DNA of 64,000 nt from Spongilla lacustris (taxonomy: Eukaryota > Porifera > Demospongiae > Spongillida > Spongillidae), in the NCBI GenBank assembly GCA_949361645.1, contig OX442425.1, forward strand, positions 1,044,000 through 1,107,999, read 5' to 3'. Below the pieces are notes generated by a model. That model saw only the letters and a list, made by a program, of their open reading frames with translations. It was not told the DNA's origin and ran no database searches. Positions 13,301-22,535 of the stretch are shown piece after piece; position 1 is the stretch's first letter; every line of letters begins with the position of its first letter. Made by a program: the position numbers and the translations under genes.

Positions 13301-14230
13301 TCAGATCAGCATTGATAACCAAAGCTACTGGGTGTTGCTGTACTTCTTTGTTTCGTTCACTGGGTAAGACCCTGTTATTATGGAACTTAATTGAGCATTG
13401 AGCAAGTATTGAGGGGCCCAATGCACATTGTATAAGTTTGCCTACCTTCTCACCAAATATGGCAGGTGTTTTGCCATCCTGCTGGTGGTATTCATAATTG
13501 GATGGTATGTCAGACGAAGACTTGCAATCCGTGCTTACATGCGGGTGAGTGTGGTTATGTGTGAGCAGTTTTTATTTCTACATGGTGTATTTATATATTG
13601 ATGTAAGTTGGTGGCAAGGGGAGGGGCTTTAGTTCAAACCCCTCCCCATGCCCCTCCCCATCCCCCTCCCCATGCTTGCATTGTTGTTATATCCATTTGT
13701 GATCCAAAGCCCCAGGCCCATTGCCCCAGGCCCCAGGCCCATTGCCCCAGGCCCCAGGCCCATTGCCCCAGGCCCCAGGCCCATTGCCCCAGGCCCCAGG
13801 CCCATTGCCCCAGGCCCATTGCCCCAGGCCCATTACTGATTCTATTTGCAGTAATTGTTTGTACTGCTACCATATATGGCATGTTTACACACATTGTGAT
13901 TCTCTTGTGTAGCAACAATATGTTGAGCTCCAGCGCAGAGTCAGTCGACCATTTGCTAGGGTGAGGCTGGAGATCGATAAGACGTCCGACCCCAGTGCCC
14001 CTCAAATGGCATCATATGCGGCCGTGGAGTTACTGAAAGATGGCAGAGCGGGCATCCTGACGGTGTTTGTCAAGTTGCCGGGCAACCAGTCCACTAACAA
14101 ACCCAACCCTGGAAGAACAGGTATTTGTGTGGGTAGTACTCTGGTTAAGCTGAATCCTTCAAAGCGTGATAAGAGAAGTAAACAGGCTTCACGGACCAGT
14201 ACTAACGATCATGTCACAACTAACTTCTGA
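3062..14230 (+). CDS. ATRN: Attractin (CUB-EGF-kelch-PSI-laminin EGF-TM receptor)
   Basis: Exons: 3062-3186, 3383-3475, 3588-3692, 3990-4166, 4621-4805, 5172-5234, 5627-5884, 6227-6473, (missing exon), 7590-7714, 8697-8861, 8999-9130, 9219-9316, 9938-10064, 10189-10356, 10815-10976, 11040-11111, 11351-11419, 11752-11889, 12266-12351, 12682-12763, 12945-13216, 13305-13363, 13466-13544, 13913-14230. Phases agree except across the gap. Domain order: signal peptide, CUB (exons 2-4, with FDGDSVFSPKLGAF), EGF repeats (exon 5), kelch blades (MYVFGG, LLLTYGG, VLVFGGYNG), several PSI modules (exons 10-14), laminin-type EGF (exons 15-17), a membrane span across exons 22-23, and a cytoplasmic tail with the conserved SRPFA motif. 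Attractins are type I membrane proteins implicated in melanocortin signalling, myelination and ubiquitin-linked receptor turnover. Oddities: one extra G in the GGG at 5701-5703 breaks the frame between FVYGG and YQFPGG; one kelch exon is missing; there is no room for the C-type lectin domain found in vertebrate attractin. About 1135 residues are visible. Confidence 0.93.
4819..5115. repeat. (CCCT)n microsatellite, about 300 bp
   Basis: Nearly pure CCCT/CCTC repeat in attractin intron 5. It is open in every frame on both strands, giving spurious long ORFs. Confidence 0.98.
5980..6125. repeat. CTCACC-rich degenerate repeat
   Basis: Short repeats of CTCACCCTCACCTCAATC in attractin intron 7. Confidence 0.8.
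6703..6902. other. Assembly gap (200 N)
   Basis: Exactly 200 N, within the attractin intron region and abutting a 16-bp tandem repeat. The round size suggests a placeholder. It probably hides the missing kelch exon. Confidence 0.98.
6903..7230. repeat. 16-bp minisatellite (CCCAGAGCACACATCA)
   Basis: About 20 units, starting at the edge of the assembly gap, in an attractin intron. Confidence 0.95.
7757..8694. repeat. 33-bp minisatellite, about 28 units
   Basis: Unit made of CCCCATCCTTCTCAT plus CCCCACCCCTCTCCTCAT, with shortened variants. It fills attractin intron 9 up to the acceptor at 8695-8696. Unit length divisible by 3 explains long open frames on both strands. Confidence 0.95.
9545..9845. 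repeat. 20-bp minisatellite (TTTTAATGCCCTCCTATGCC)
   Basis: About 14 units in attractin intron 12. Confidence 0.93.
10095..10186. repeat. TCCTGTTCC-type short repeat
   Basis: Repeats of TCCTGTTCCT in attractin intron 13, doubling as the polypyrimidine tract before the acceptor at 10187-10188. Confidence 0.9.
10391..10812. repeat. CTCCTC polypyrimidine repeat
   Basis: Over 400 bp of imperfect CTCCTCCCCTCC repeat filling attractin intron 14 to its acceptor. Confidence 0.93.
11904..12133. repeat. 39-bp minisatellite, about 6 units
   Basis: Unit begins GGGGACTAAGGGGTTAACAG, in attractin intron 18. Confidence 0.93.
12355..12540. repeat. about 31-bp degenerate repeat (GGTCACATGTCATGTGATGT)
   Basis: Roughly six units in attractin intron 19, diverging toward the end. 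Confidence 0.85.
13705..13835. repeat. 21-bp minisatellite (CCAGGCCCCAGGCCCATTGC)
   Basis: About six units in attractin intron 23. It is the source of spurious ORFs. Confidence 0.93.
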
Positions 14231-14363
14231 TTCTTGTGTGCTGATAGATATTTTTTTTGTTGTACTAAAAGACCAGAGAATTGTTTACTGTGTAGTATGT
14301 GTTCTGACATGGTATTGTGTTGTGTATTTTGTGTTGGTGTTCTGTGCGTGTACAATCAATATA

Positions 14364-17300
14364 TCACAGTGATGCACTGATGTTTGTGATGACAGTGATA
14401 GACACACTAGATTGTGCGTTCAGCTTCGCAAGCTGTTCTGCCGCCATTTCAGAGTCACGTCTCTTGTACTTGGGCCAGAATAGAAACAGGAATATTGCAA
14501 ACATGGCGCACACGAAGCTGTTGTAGAATATTCCAACGTATGTGAAGTCCTGTGGGGAAGTGTCCACTCCAAGGAGTGAAGAAGTGATGTTGGCTGAGCA
14601 GGGATGGTACGACAATGGACTGGTGCTATCAACGCTGCACTGGTTTTTTGGTACAAGGTCCAGGGACAGAGGCGTCTGGAGGCTTTGGGCAAGAAGAACT
14701 AGAACGAGTCCTACCAGCTGCCTGGAGAGATAATGTTATTCATTGTGCATGACATCATTGAATATGGCACTCACGAAGCAGTCCACAGCAGGCCACTGCT
14801 GGTCCCCTCCCCCACAGGGTACGTGATCTCCACACCTAGCTCCATACACACTGGTATCAAAGGGAGGGCAAAGAACCCGAACATACAGAGGGAGAGGGCA
14901 ATGTTGACAGACTGCTGTTCGAGTCTGGAGACCTGTGCAATGAGAGGAGAAAGATTGCTCCCTGCATGATACCACTAGAGGTGTACTGGTAACACCGCTA
15001 GTGGTGTACTGGTGACACCACTAGACGTGTACTGGTGACACCACTAGAGGTGTACTGGTGACACCACTAGAGGTGTACTGGTGACACCACTAGAGGTGTA
15101 CTGGTGACACCACTAGAGGTGTACTGGTGACACCACTAGAGGTGTACTGGTGACACCACTTATACTGATGACACTTACCTCTATGAACCAAATGAAACAG
15201 AGTACAGCCACACCCAATGTTACCACGCCCACTTCCTTATACATCCTGGTAAGGCCCAGCACTACACTGGCCAGGGCTGCTCCAATGATCCCGCATAGTA
15301 CCATCAGAGCCCCCCATATGCCTACAGTCGTCTGTTCGGGAAAAAATATATGTAGTTAATTGTTGTATTGTGTTGCCATGGGAATAACCATCTTATAGCA
15401 GTGGCAGGTGTAAAATGTTTAAAACCCTTCCCCCCCCCTCACTCCTACCCCACTCCCCCCCCCCCCCCCCCCCCGCCATCATGAAAATATGATCAGGCAG
15501 ACATGTGATTGGGTGCCCGTCAGTAAGCAATAAGTGCATTGTCGCATTTTGTCCATGTTTCAAGCAGCTGACCCACCAAGGAAAGAGAACTTATAGCCAG
15601 CTTTAGGTATTATGTCATGCATGTGACAGTCATCATACTATGACGCATGATGAGGCTATTTAACATTATAGCTAAAAATGTACTTGTGCAAAAAATTCTA
15701 CAACTCGCAATTGTTAATCTGCGTGGGGGTGAAAATTACAAAATTCCCTTATTGTGCCTGGGGCTTTGCAACCTGATCCATCCCCCCTCCCTGGACCCTC
15801 CCCCATTTTAACCCCCTGCTGATAGGGATGACTTACATTGAAGTAACCATAGGGACAGAGGAACTGTGGTAACAGGGTAAGGAGAGCACTGAACAGTCCA
15901 GCTCCTCCTCCCCAGACCAGGAGTAACACCCAGAAAGGGAGGCTGAGTAAAACCTTATGCAGTGAAATAAAGAGATAGGAGGAAGGGGGAGGAGGGAGGG
16001 GGAGGAGGAAGGGGGAAGGAATGATATATATGTGATGTACATGTATGTTTACCACACACACACCTGCTTCAGTCCTTTGAGGAAAGGTTCAGGATTGCTT
16101 TCAGTAGTTGGTGATGGAGGGGATGGTGGTTTGTTGTACCAGAAGGTGGGCAGTGCTAGCACAAACCCCACAGCAGCTGGGATGGTATATATCCACGTCT
16201 AAAAGGAATAAGTATTACTATGGTATTGTGCTTGAGAGAGTTCACTTGCCATGGTAGATATATCTTCAGTTTTTGTCACAATAAAAGGAGTGGCTAGCTG
16301 CACTATGGCCAAACCTACTGGGTTGCCTGTTTTTGAATGATTGGGTCACATAATTCATGATTACAACACACATTTTTTTTTTACCAATGGAAGCCACAGT
16401 GGTACAAATGGCCCTCTCCTTGGGACCAAACCAGAAGGCAGCCAGCTTGGTGGGTGCGTACAGAAGGAATGGCTGTGCAAAGGCTGTGATGGTCTGACCT
16501 ATCATGGCCACCATGTACCCCGAGCGTTGGTAGTCACGGGAACACAGTATGACATCTGCCGTGCTCAGCCATCTAATGGCAGATCCAAGGAAGTTGGTCC
16601 CAGCTCCAATATACATCTGGAATTTAAAAACTAGGTCTAGTTTGACACTTGATGCTAACGACTCTATTAAGTATTTAATGAGGCTCATATTTTACTTTCT
16701 AGAAATGTTTGTTAAGGTATTTTCACGCATACCACATCATACCCCACCCTCCACTCTCTCATTTTACATACATGCCTCCAAATGCCCCACCCCTTTCCAA
16801 ATTGCCCCTCCCCTCTATGCTACTTGTGTTCACTAGAAGGCTTGCCTGTTAGGTTATTACCGAGAGCACACATTAATTCATTAAACTTGTAAACTCACAG
16901 CTGCCTTGAGTCCAAAAACATCCAATATTACAATGGTGACAAGTCCCATCACCATGGAAACAACAAAAAATATCACGGAGAACCAGTCAACTTCATCCAA
17001 AGTGACTCCATAGAAATTAGCAGTAAAGTGGGGTACGGAAGAGTAGCTTAGCCACATCTGAGGTGCATAAACATTCATGATGCGAAAGATTAAATCTGAT
17101 AAATGTGTGAATCGGATTCTAGCATTCCAGTGTAATACAAAGGTACACATGCAAAACTAAAGACTATGTTAAGTTGTCAAATTCAGTATATCAAGTTATA
17201 ATCTACAGCACAGTAAATTTCATTGTAGCGAATACAGGAAAACAAATGCCATATATTTACCACTGGTTTATCGTACCACGCCCCTGGACCCTCCCTACCG

Positions 17301-17475
17301 TTCCGTTGCTAAGGTTTAACAGGCACAGAGTCGCTAACATCAGCCACCGTCTTTTGTACAGTTTACCGCGTGGCTCCTGTTGAGTTAGGCTGGCATTTCG
17401 CGCCTCTTCCTGCTGTATGAAGGAGAATTGCTTGTCGCTAGGAGCCGCCGCGGACTGTTCCGATGCTGCACACAT
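14364..17475 (-). CDS. SLC49-family major facilitator transporter, copy A
   Basis: Nine exons: 17475-17299, 17057-16899, 16616-16385, 16326-16250, 16198-16064, 15953-15837, 15331-15179, 14932-14775, 14721-14364; 521 residues, all phases consistent. Family signs: LYKRRWLMLATLCLLN at the first membrane span, VDWFS then VILDVFGLKAA, FAQPFLLYAPTKLAAFWFGP around spans 4-5, and VEITYPVGEGTSSGLL in a late span. This is the pattern of SLC49 proteins (FLVCR choline/heme carriers, MFSD7, DIRC2); MFSD7/SLC49A3 looks nearest, substrate unknown. Around twelve hydrophobic segments fit an MFS fold. Intron 4 uses a GC donor (ACCATG|GCAAGT at 16249-16248) where copies B and C have GT. It is tail-to-tail with attractin, 133 bp between stop codons. 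No canonical polyA signal was noticed. Confidence 0.88.
14975..15165. repeat. 23-bp minisatellite (GAGGTGTACTGGTGACACCA)
   Basis: About eight units in intron 7 of transporter copy A. Contains GGTGTACTGGTGACACC, partly self-complementary. Confidence 0.93.
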
Positions 17476-17881
17476 AGAGATGCGCTGGCCGTTGGAATGC
17501 TAATGTGCTTCGATTAGGACCCTAAGCTTACCAATACCGGAAACACGAAACCTACATGTATTTTTAAAAAAATATTATTATCGTACTACATGTACATGTA
17601 CAACGGCGCCGCCGTGTGCGAGTGCTGACTATTAATATTAAACTAAAACTCGGCTGCAGATCTGTTTGCTTCCACACCCCGCCTATGATTTAACAGTTGT
17701 GACTAGACTGGAGGAATATCAGACGGCAGAAGCTTTACATGTACAATATAAACATGTATGATTGATCCCTGCACATACATCCGGATCTCGATCATATACG
17801 CATAGCTGCACCAGGCGGAACAGCCTTTAGCATACAGGTGGCCCGCGAGACTAGTACACTAGCGACTTGCATGCGATAGCG

Positions 17882-18226
17882 AACGTTGGGGAATCAATGA
17901 CTACGTGTAATGAGATCTTTTCTCACAATAACGAACAATATTCACAGTTATTTTTGCATCCACGTTGTTACAAACTAATGACAGCCTTGGCAGGCAACAG
18001 CCAGAACTTGGCGCTATTCTGCTACAGTTAACCGCTTTCTACGTGACGGCTCTGCCATTAGACACTAGCTAAGTAATTTTGCAAATTCGGTATAAGTTAT
18101 CAGCAAAATGAAGTTACTAATATTCATTTGAACATGTGGCCAGCCTTGAGTTTGTAAAACGGGCTTATAAAAATAACTATGAATTTATTATCGTTCATTA
18201 TTGGAGGAAAGGTGATTCCCCAACGT
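17882..18226. mobile_element. Inverted-repeat (MITE-like) element
   Basis: AACGTTGGGGAATCA at 17882-17896 is inverted at 18212-18226. Internal similarity between the arms continues (AGTTATTTTT motifs). The duplicated region has a rearranged version near 32520-32545. No clear target duplication was found. Confidence 0.5.
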
Positions 18227-18261
18227 ACATCTATACAATATGAATAATCTCAATATACCCC

Positions 18262-18360
18262 AGCTTGGGTTTTGTTTCACGGTCCCAAGGTTGATAGGTT
18301 TTTGACAAAATTCACAGTTGTCTTTGTATCAGCTTGGGATCATGGAACAAAACCCAGGCT
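18262..18360. repeat. Short inverted repeat (hairpin)
   Basis: AGCTTGGGTTTTGTT near 18263 is complementary to AACAAAACCCAGGCT near 18344, arms about 28 bp, spacer about 40 bp. The duplicate region near 32600 keeps only one arm clearly. Confidence 0.6.
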
Positions 18361-19744
18361 ATTTTCTATTTCCCTGTGATACGTTGTTAAGCTATGAATA
18401 TACAGCAAAGTTAAACACATACAATTATGTTGATGTCTGAACTGCGGTACATAATATAGAACTAGCTACTAACATAGGTTCAGTCCGATATATCGCAGGT
18501 AAGCGTAATACTTTGTTGCTTACCTTCTTCACAATCCACGTATAAATACATGCATATCAGCATATGTATAGTGCCCGAATGTGCGGACTGCAGTGCAGGT
18601 GTTAACTAGTCAAAAGACGAAGTTGATCTGCAAACATAGGCCTAGCTAAGAGGCCCATTTGGCTGCTTTTATCAAAACAAGAAGAAGAAATGCCACATGT
18701 CAACATTTAAAAAAATTCCCCCTCACCCACAACTGAAAAACAAAATCCTCCTTACAAGCAAATGGTTTATTTTTATTTTTAATTAAACAAGCCATACGAA
18801 GTTAGGAGTCAATGTCCGAACAAAGAGGTGCTCATACGATTATAAATACAATGTTTCTAAACAACAGCTGGACAACCAATAAACAGGTTACCTACAGTGG
18901 CCTAAGCCTCCGCCATGTCTTAACTTGTTTGTCCTTTATTATTTTATTTTTATTATTTTCATGTTTGTATCAGTTCTGTGCAGAGAGATGCTGCCGGGCT
19001 GCTGAGTAATCAGTATGTGAGGGATGACCGTACTACACCAGTGCTCACGTACGTGTGTTCTTACATGAATGAAGTAAAGTGTTGCTAGGCATGACTTAAA
19101 GATTATACATATCGGGACCTACGTTAGTAGGTCCTATGTAGGATTTGAAGTGTCATGAATACGATTAGCAAAACACCAGATTCCATTATTGCCAATGCGC
19201 CGTAGAATCAGTTGGAATTTAGTGAGCGTATTTGGATACAGCCGTCGAATATCTACAGTGTAGTATAACTGCCGACGTTTAGAAAGCTCGGACAACAGAG
19301 ATAACGCTCACTCGTTCCCACCCTCGAACCTTTAAAAAAGTTTCTCCTAATTCTTCTTCTTCTTCTTCCGGATCTGATAAGATAAGATTCACTCGGATAA
19401 GAGGTTTATTGCGTTGTATCTTTGTCACGATTGAAGCGTAATGTTAGCCGTTATGCGGAAGCACTAGAACCAATAAGTTAGAAACTTACTGCCGAGTTGG
19501 ATTTGTTTTATTATTTTCGTAAGAGGAGTGATGCTTGACACAATTTCGATCTTTAGCTACTTAATTATGTTAGCAATAGCAACTTAATTATGTTAGCAAT
19601 AGCCCACAACAGATTTTATCGGCCCGTGGAAGACATAAAAGTTAAGATAGTAAAGTTAACCCTGAACACGTTCTATATTTCATATAGTGCTCTAGTTATC
19701 AGTTTCTCCCAAAAGCTTGACGTGTCTGGTTTGTTTTCTTCAAA

Positions 19745-20068
19745 ATGCCGTCACGTCGGTCTAGAAGAGAAAAGAATCGTGCTAAGAAGATAGCCAAGTT
19801 AAATGATGACAGTTGTGCTAACGATCGCGATTCGCAAGATATTGAATGTGAGGAGCGTGACAGTTTTCAAGAAGCGCGTGAAAAAAAGAATACTTTCGAA
19901 AGGAACCGCTACAAAGCCAATTCTGAAAGTAAGAAGGATAGCATGAAGGCCTACTACGATCAAAATCGAGAATTGATTTTAGCCTCCAAACAAATATGGA
20001 CGTCAATACATATATCACATGTTTATGTGCTTTGCTGCTTTATGCATCTGATTCAATGGGTTCAGTGA
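19745..20068 (+). CDS. Lys/Arg-rich ORF, possible N-terminal fragment of a mobile-element protein
   Basis: 107 codons, opening with MPSRRSRREKNRAKKIAKL, then KKNTFERNRYKANSESKK and YYDQNRELILAS, after which the frame runs into a duplicated non-coding unit. The basic and YKAN..KK style recalls N-terminal repeats of multi-copy transposon-associated proteins in invertebrates; this is recollection, not evidence from a search. It could be a truncated first exon or a relic. No recognised catalytic domain. Confidence 0.3.
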   Translation: MPSRRSRREKNRAKKIAKLNDDSCANDRDSQDIECEERDSFQEAREKKNTFERNRYKANSESKKDSMKAYYDQNRELILASKQIWTSIHISHVYVLCCFMHLIQWVQ

Positions 20069-20213
20069 TGTGCTTAAAACGCACACCAGCCTGCAGCATA
20101 ACCAAATATGGACGTCAATACATATATCACATGTTTATGTGCTTTGCTGCTTTATACATCTGATTCAATGGGTTCGGTGATGTGTTTAAAAAGCACACCA
20201 GCCTGCAGCAAGG
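19991..20213. repeat. Tandem duplication, two units of about 112 bp
   Basis: AAATATGGACGTCAATACAT starts each unit (19991 and 20103). The units differ at a few bases. The first overlaps the end of the basic ORF. Confidence 0.93.
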
Positions 20214-21025
20214 CTGTCCTCTCCTATAGGCCTCGGCAGTTTAAATCGACACATTTAACTGTAGTACATGCATTATTACCTTTAACAACTCCTTTGACTT
20301 GATATATCATATCCTGATGACAATTCAGCATAAAACCAAACCATGGTTTCTTATACGCATTCTTCTACACATATGTATTTCTATGTCTAGCTGTATCCCT
20401 AATGCAGACTATGGCATTAATTGGGTACAAGTGGTATAATATGATTCGTTCTATAAATGCTTTCTGAGAGGATCTGATATCTATACATTCACATACAGAC
20501 TTACCCACGTAAGAAATTCAAATGTTATTCATCTCATCACTCTAAAGATTTGTACATGCATGTATCTGCTTTGCTGCATTACCTTACAGTACCACCATCA
20601 AATTAAGCTATAGGGGCACCAAGGTATAGAGCGAAATTCAGATAATCTTGAAAGGTATAAACCATGATACACGCGTCATGTATACAGCCCTCATGCATGG
20701 GCGGTCTCCAAAATTGCACCGTTTGATTTTGCTGCATTGCCTTACAGTACCACCATCAAATTAAGCTATAGGGGCACCAAGGTATAGAGATAATCTTGAA
20801 AGGTATAAACGATGATACACGCGTCATGTATACAGCCCTCATGCATGGGCGGTCTCCAAAATTGCACCCCATTTGATATAACGCCAAAGTTCGAACTTGA
20901 CATGACCTCAGTTCACAAACTTCATCAAGTTCATGTAATTAACGCACAGCTTTAAACTTCACATGAGCACTGTCTATAAAGCATGCATACAATCGATGCA
21001 TGACCTCATTCTTCTTTAATCTTTC
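20214..21025. other. Gene-free stretch upstream of the RG-rich gene
   Basis: Holds only the tandem duplication at 20572-20876; no supported ORF. Confidence 0.6.
20572..20876. repeat. Tandem duplication, two units of about 155 bp
   Basis: Both units contain ACCACCATCAAATTAAGCTA (20592 and 20751) and CATGCATGGGCGGTCTCCAA; the second lacks about 9 bp. Confidence 0.93.
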
Positions 21026-21034
21026 TATATATAA
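21026..21034 (+). promoter_or_regulatory. TATA box of the RG-rich gene
   Basis: TATATATAA sits 36 nt before the start codon at 21062, leaving a leader of only a few nt if initiation is about 30 bp downstream. Confidence 0.5.
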
Positions 21035-21061
21035 GCTCAGCATGCGTTCATCGAGACCATT

Positions 21062-21714
21062 ATGACTTCTCCCAGTTCTCTCAGCACGAAGTAAGCATAG
21101 TATTCTTTGTGCATTCATATGAGTCGTAATATATTCTATTCACCATCGTATATTTCCGGCAGTATGTCAGAACGAGAAATGCTTTCATTTATGGCCATTG
21201 ATACCGAGGACGAATCAGAGCCTCATCATCCTGCTTATTCGCCAATAACGCTATCACCCGCACCCAGGTCCAAACCTACCAACCCAACTCCGCACCCGCC
21301 AACCGCAGACCCAGAGTGGCCAGACTCAGTAGCCCAGGCAAGTGTTATTTATCTTAATCCTTATACCGGCATAACCATGCAGTCAAACCTTTCTGCAGGC
21401 CCAACTGATCCTTCCACATGAACCAGCTGCAGCACACTCGCAAACCATCATCACAGCAGCCCAACTGATCCCTCCACATGAACCAGCTGCAGCACAGTCG
21501 CAAAACACTATCGCAAAAACAACAGCCCAACTGATCCCTCCACATGAACCAGCTACAATCCAGTCGCAAACTGTCATCACAGCAACTAGCGCTTTTATCG
21601 TACCCGGGGCCGGGGTTCCACCCATACCACCGCGCCCAGTACCCCGGCCAACCGCTATACCCACGGCACCACGCTCAGCAATATTCTCCCCTGTCCCTCA
21701 ATCTTCCGCACAGA

Positions 21715-21745
<31 letters not shown>

Positions 21746-21812
21746 CAGACGCAGGCCATATGAAAAATTTTCATTTATATATTCTAAAAACACAACAGTA
21801 TACTATCACTAA
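21062..21812 (+). CDS. Small Pro-rich, Arg/Gly-tailed protein of unknown function
   Basis: Three-exon model: 21062-21090, 21163-21337, 21399-21812; 205 residues, phases consistent. The introns are tiny (72 and 61 bp); the second has a GC donor in perfect context (CCCAG|GCAAGT). The protein has an acidic N-terminus (MAIDTEDESEP), a proline-rich middle, three imperfect repeats of the AQLIPPHEPAAAQSQ type (residues about 69-130), then a QRGRGRGRGRGRRRRPYEKF tail. RG/RGG tails commonly bind RNA or are arginine-methylated, so an RNA-associated role is possible but unproven. A TATA box precedes it. The tail after residue 190 is unusual; a further exon around 21911-22185, which is open in shifted frames, cannot be excluded. 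I do not recognise the family. Confidence 0.5.
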
Positions 21813-22216
21813 CATACTTTACACTTACGTTCTTTATTCTTTAATCCTGGTAAATTATACATGATCATCACTCAACATGTTTATATATATAATTTACGTT
21901 TTAAATAAGACAAAGGCCAGGACTATCCTAAGCCTATATACAACTTCAAGCCAGGAAAACTGAAAACGAATAAACATTCAGGACAACATTCAAACAAGCA
22001 CGAGATACGTACCGCGAAATATTTTACTCAAGCACATGAAGCAAAGAAGGCCCACGACCACTTATGCAAATGATCCAGAAAGTAACGAGTCTTATGAAAA
22101 CGCTAGGAGGCTCATTTCAAAAATGACAATCATGAGCCTTGGAAACCCAACAGAAAAAAGGAAGAGATTAGTACTCCCTGTATAACGTTTTAAGACACAA
22201 AAAAAAAATCAATAAA

Positions 22217-22535
22217 ACAAGATATAAAAATTTAATATAAATAAATTGTAGATGTAGGATTTCTTTTAAAGTACCAAATTGTGTAAAAAGTAAGGAAACA
22301 AGGGATTCCGGAATTAATTTATACAATTATGAATCTATAATTATCAGATACCTACATTTAGCATATAGCCCCCTTTTATTCTGTGCATGCTAAATGTAGC
22401 TATCTAATAATTATAGATTCATAATTGTATAAATTAATTCCGGAATCCCTTGTTTCCTTACTTTTTACACAATTTGGTACTTTAAAAGAAATCCTACATC
22501 TACAATTTATTTATATTAAATTTTTTATATCTTGT
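22217..22535. mobile_element. Large foldback palindrome (148-bp arms, 22-nt loop)
   Basis: 22217-22364 is almost perfectly complementary to 22387-22535, with loop ATAGCCCCCTTTTATTCTGTGC. Markers inside the arms: GTAAAAAGTAAGGAAACAAG and its inverse, and ATTCCGGAAT. Single-stranded it would form a near-perfect 148-bp hairpin. A related arm fragment occurs near 33565. Confidence 0.9.

Larger units (their letters stand above)
17476..19744. repeat. Non-coding; 5' flank of copy A, homologous to the flank of pseudogene E (about 30757-33390)
   Basis: No gene seen. Matching anchors include GACTAGACTGGAGGAATATC (17703 and 30952), CATTTGAACATGTGGCCAGC (18126 and 32429), TATGAATATACAGCAAAGTT (18393 and 32692), and a TGTAGGATTTGAA stretch (19137 and 33260). 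This marks a segmental duplication extending past the genes. The copy at 31-32 kb carries an inserted hAT element absent here. Confidence 0.85.

Noticed and set aside
21911..22190. Further exon of the RG-rich gene
   Set aside because: Open stretches exist but switch frame (near 22075) and I found no convincing donor/acceptor pair; left as a possibility in that gene's entry.
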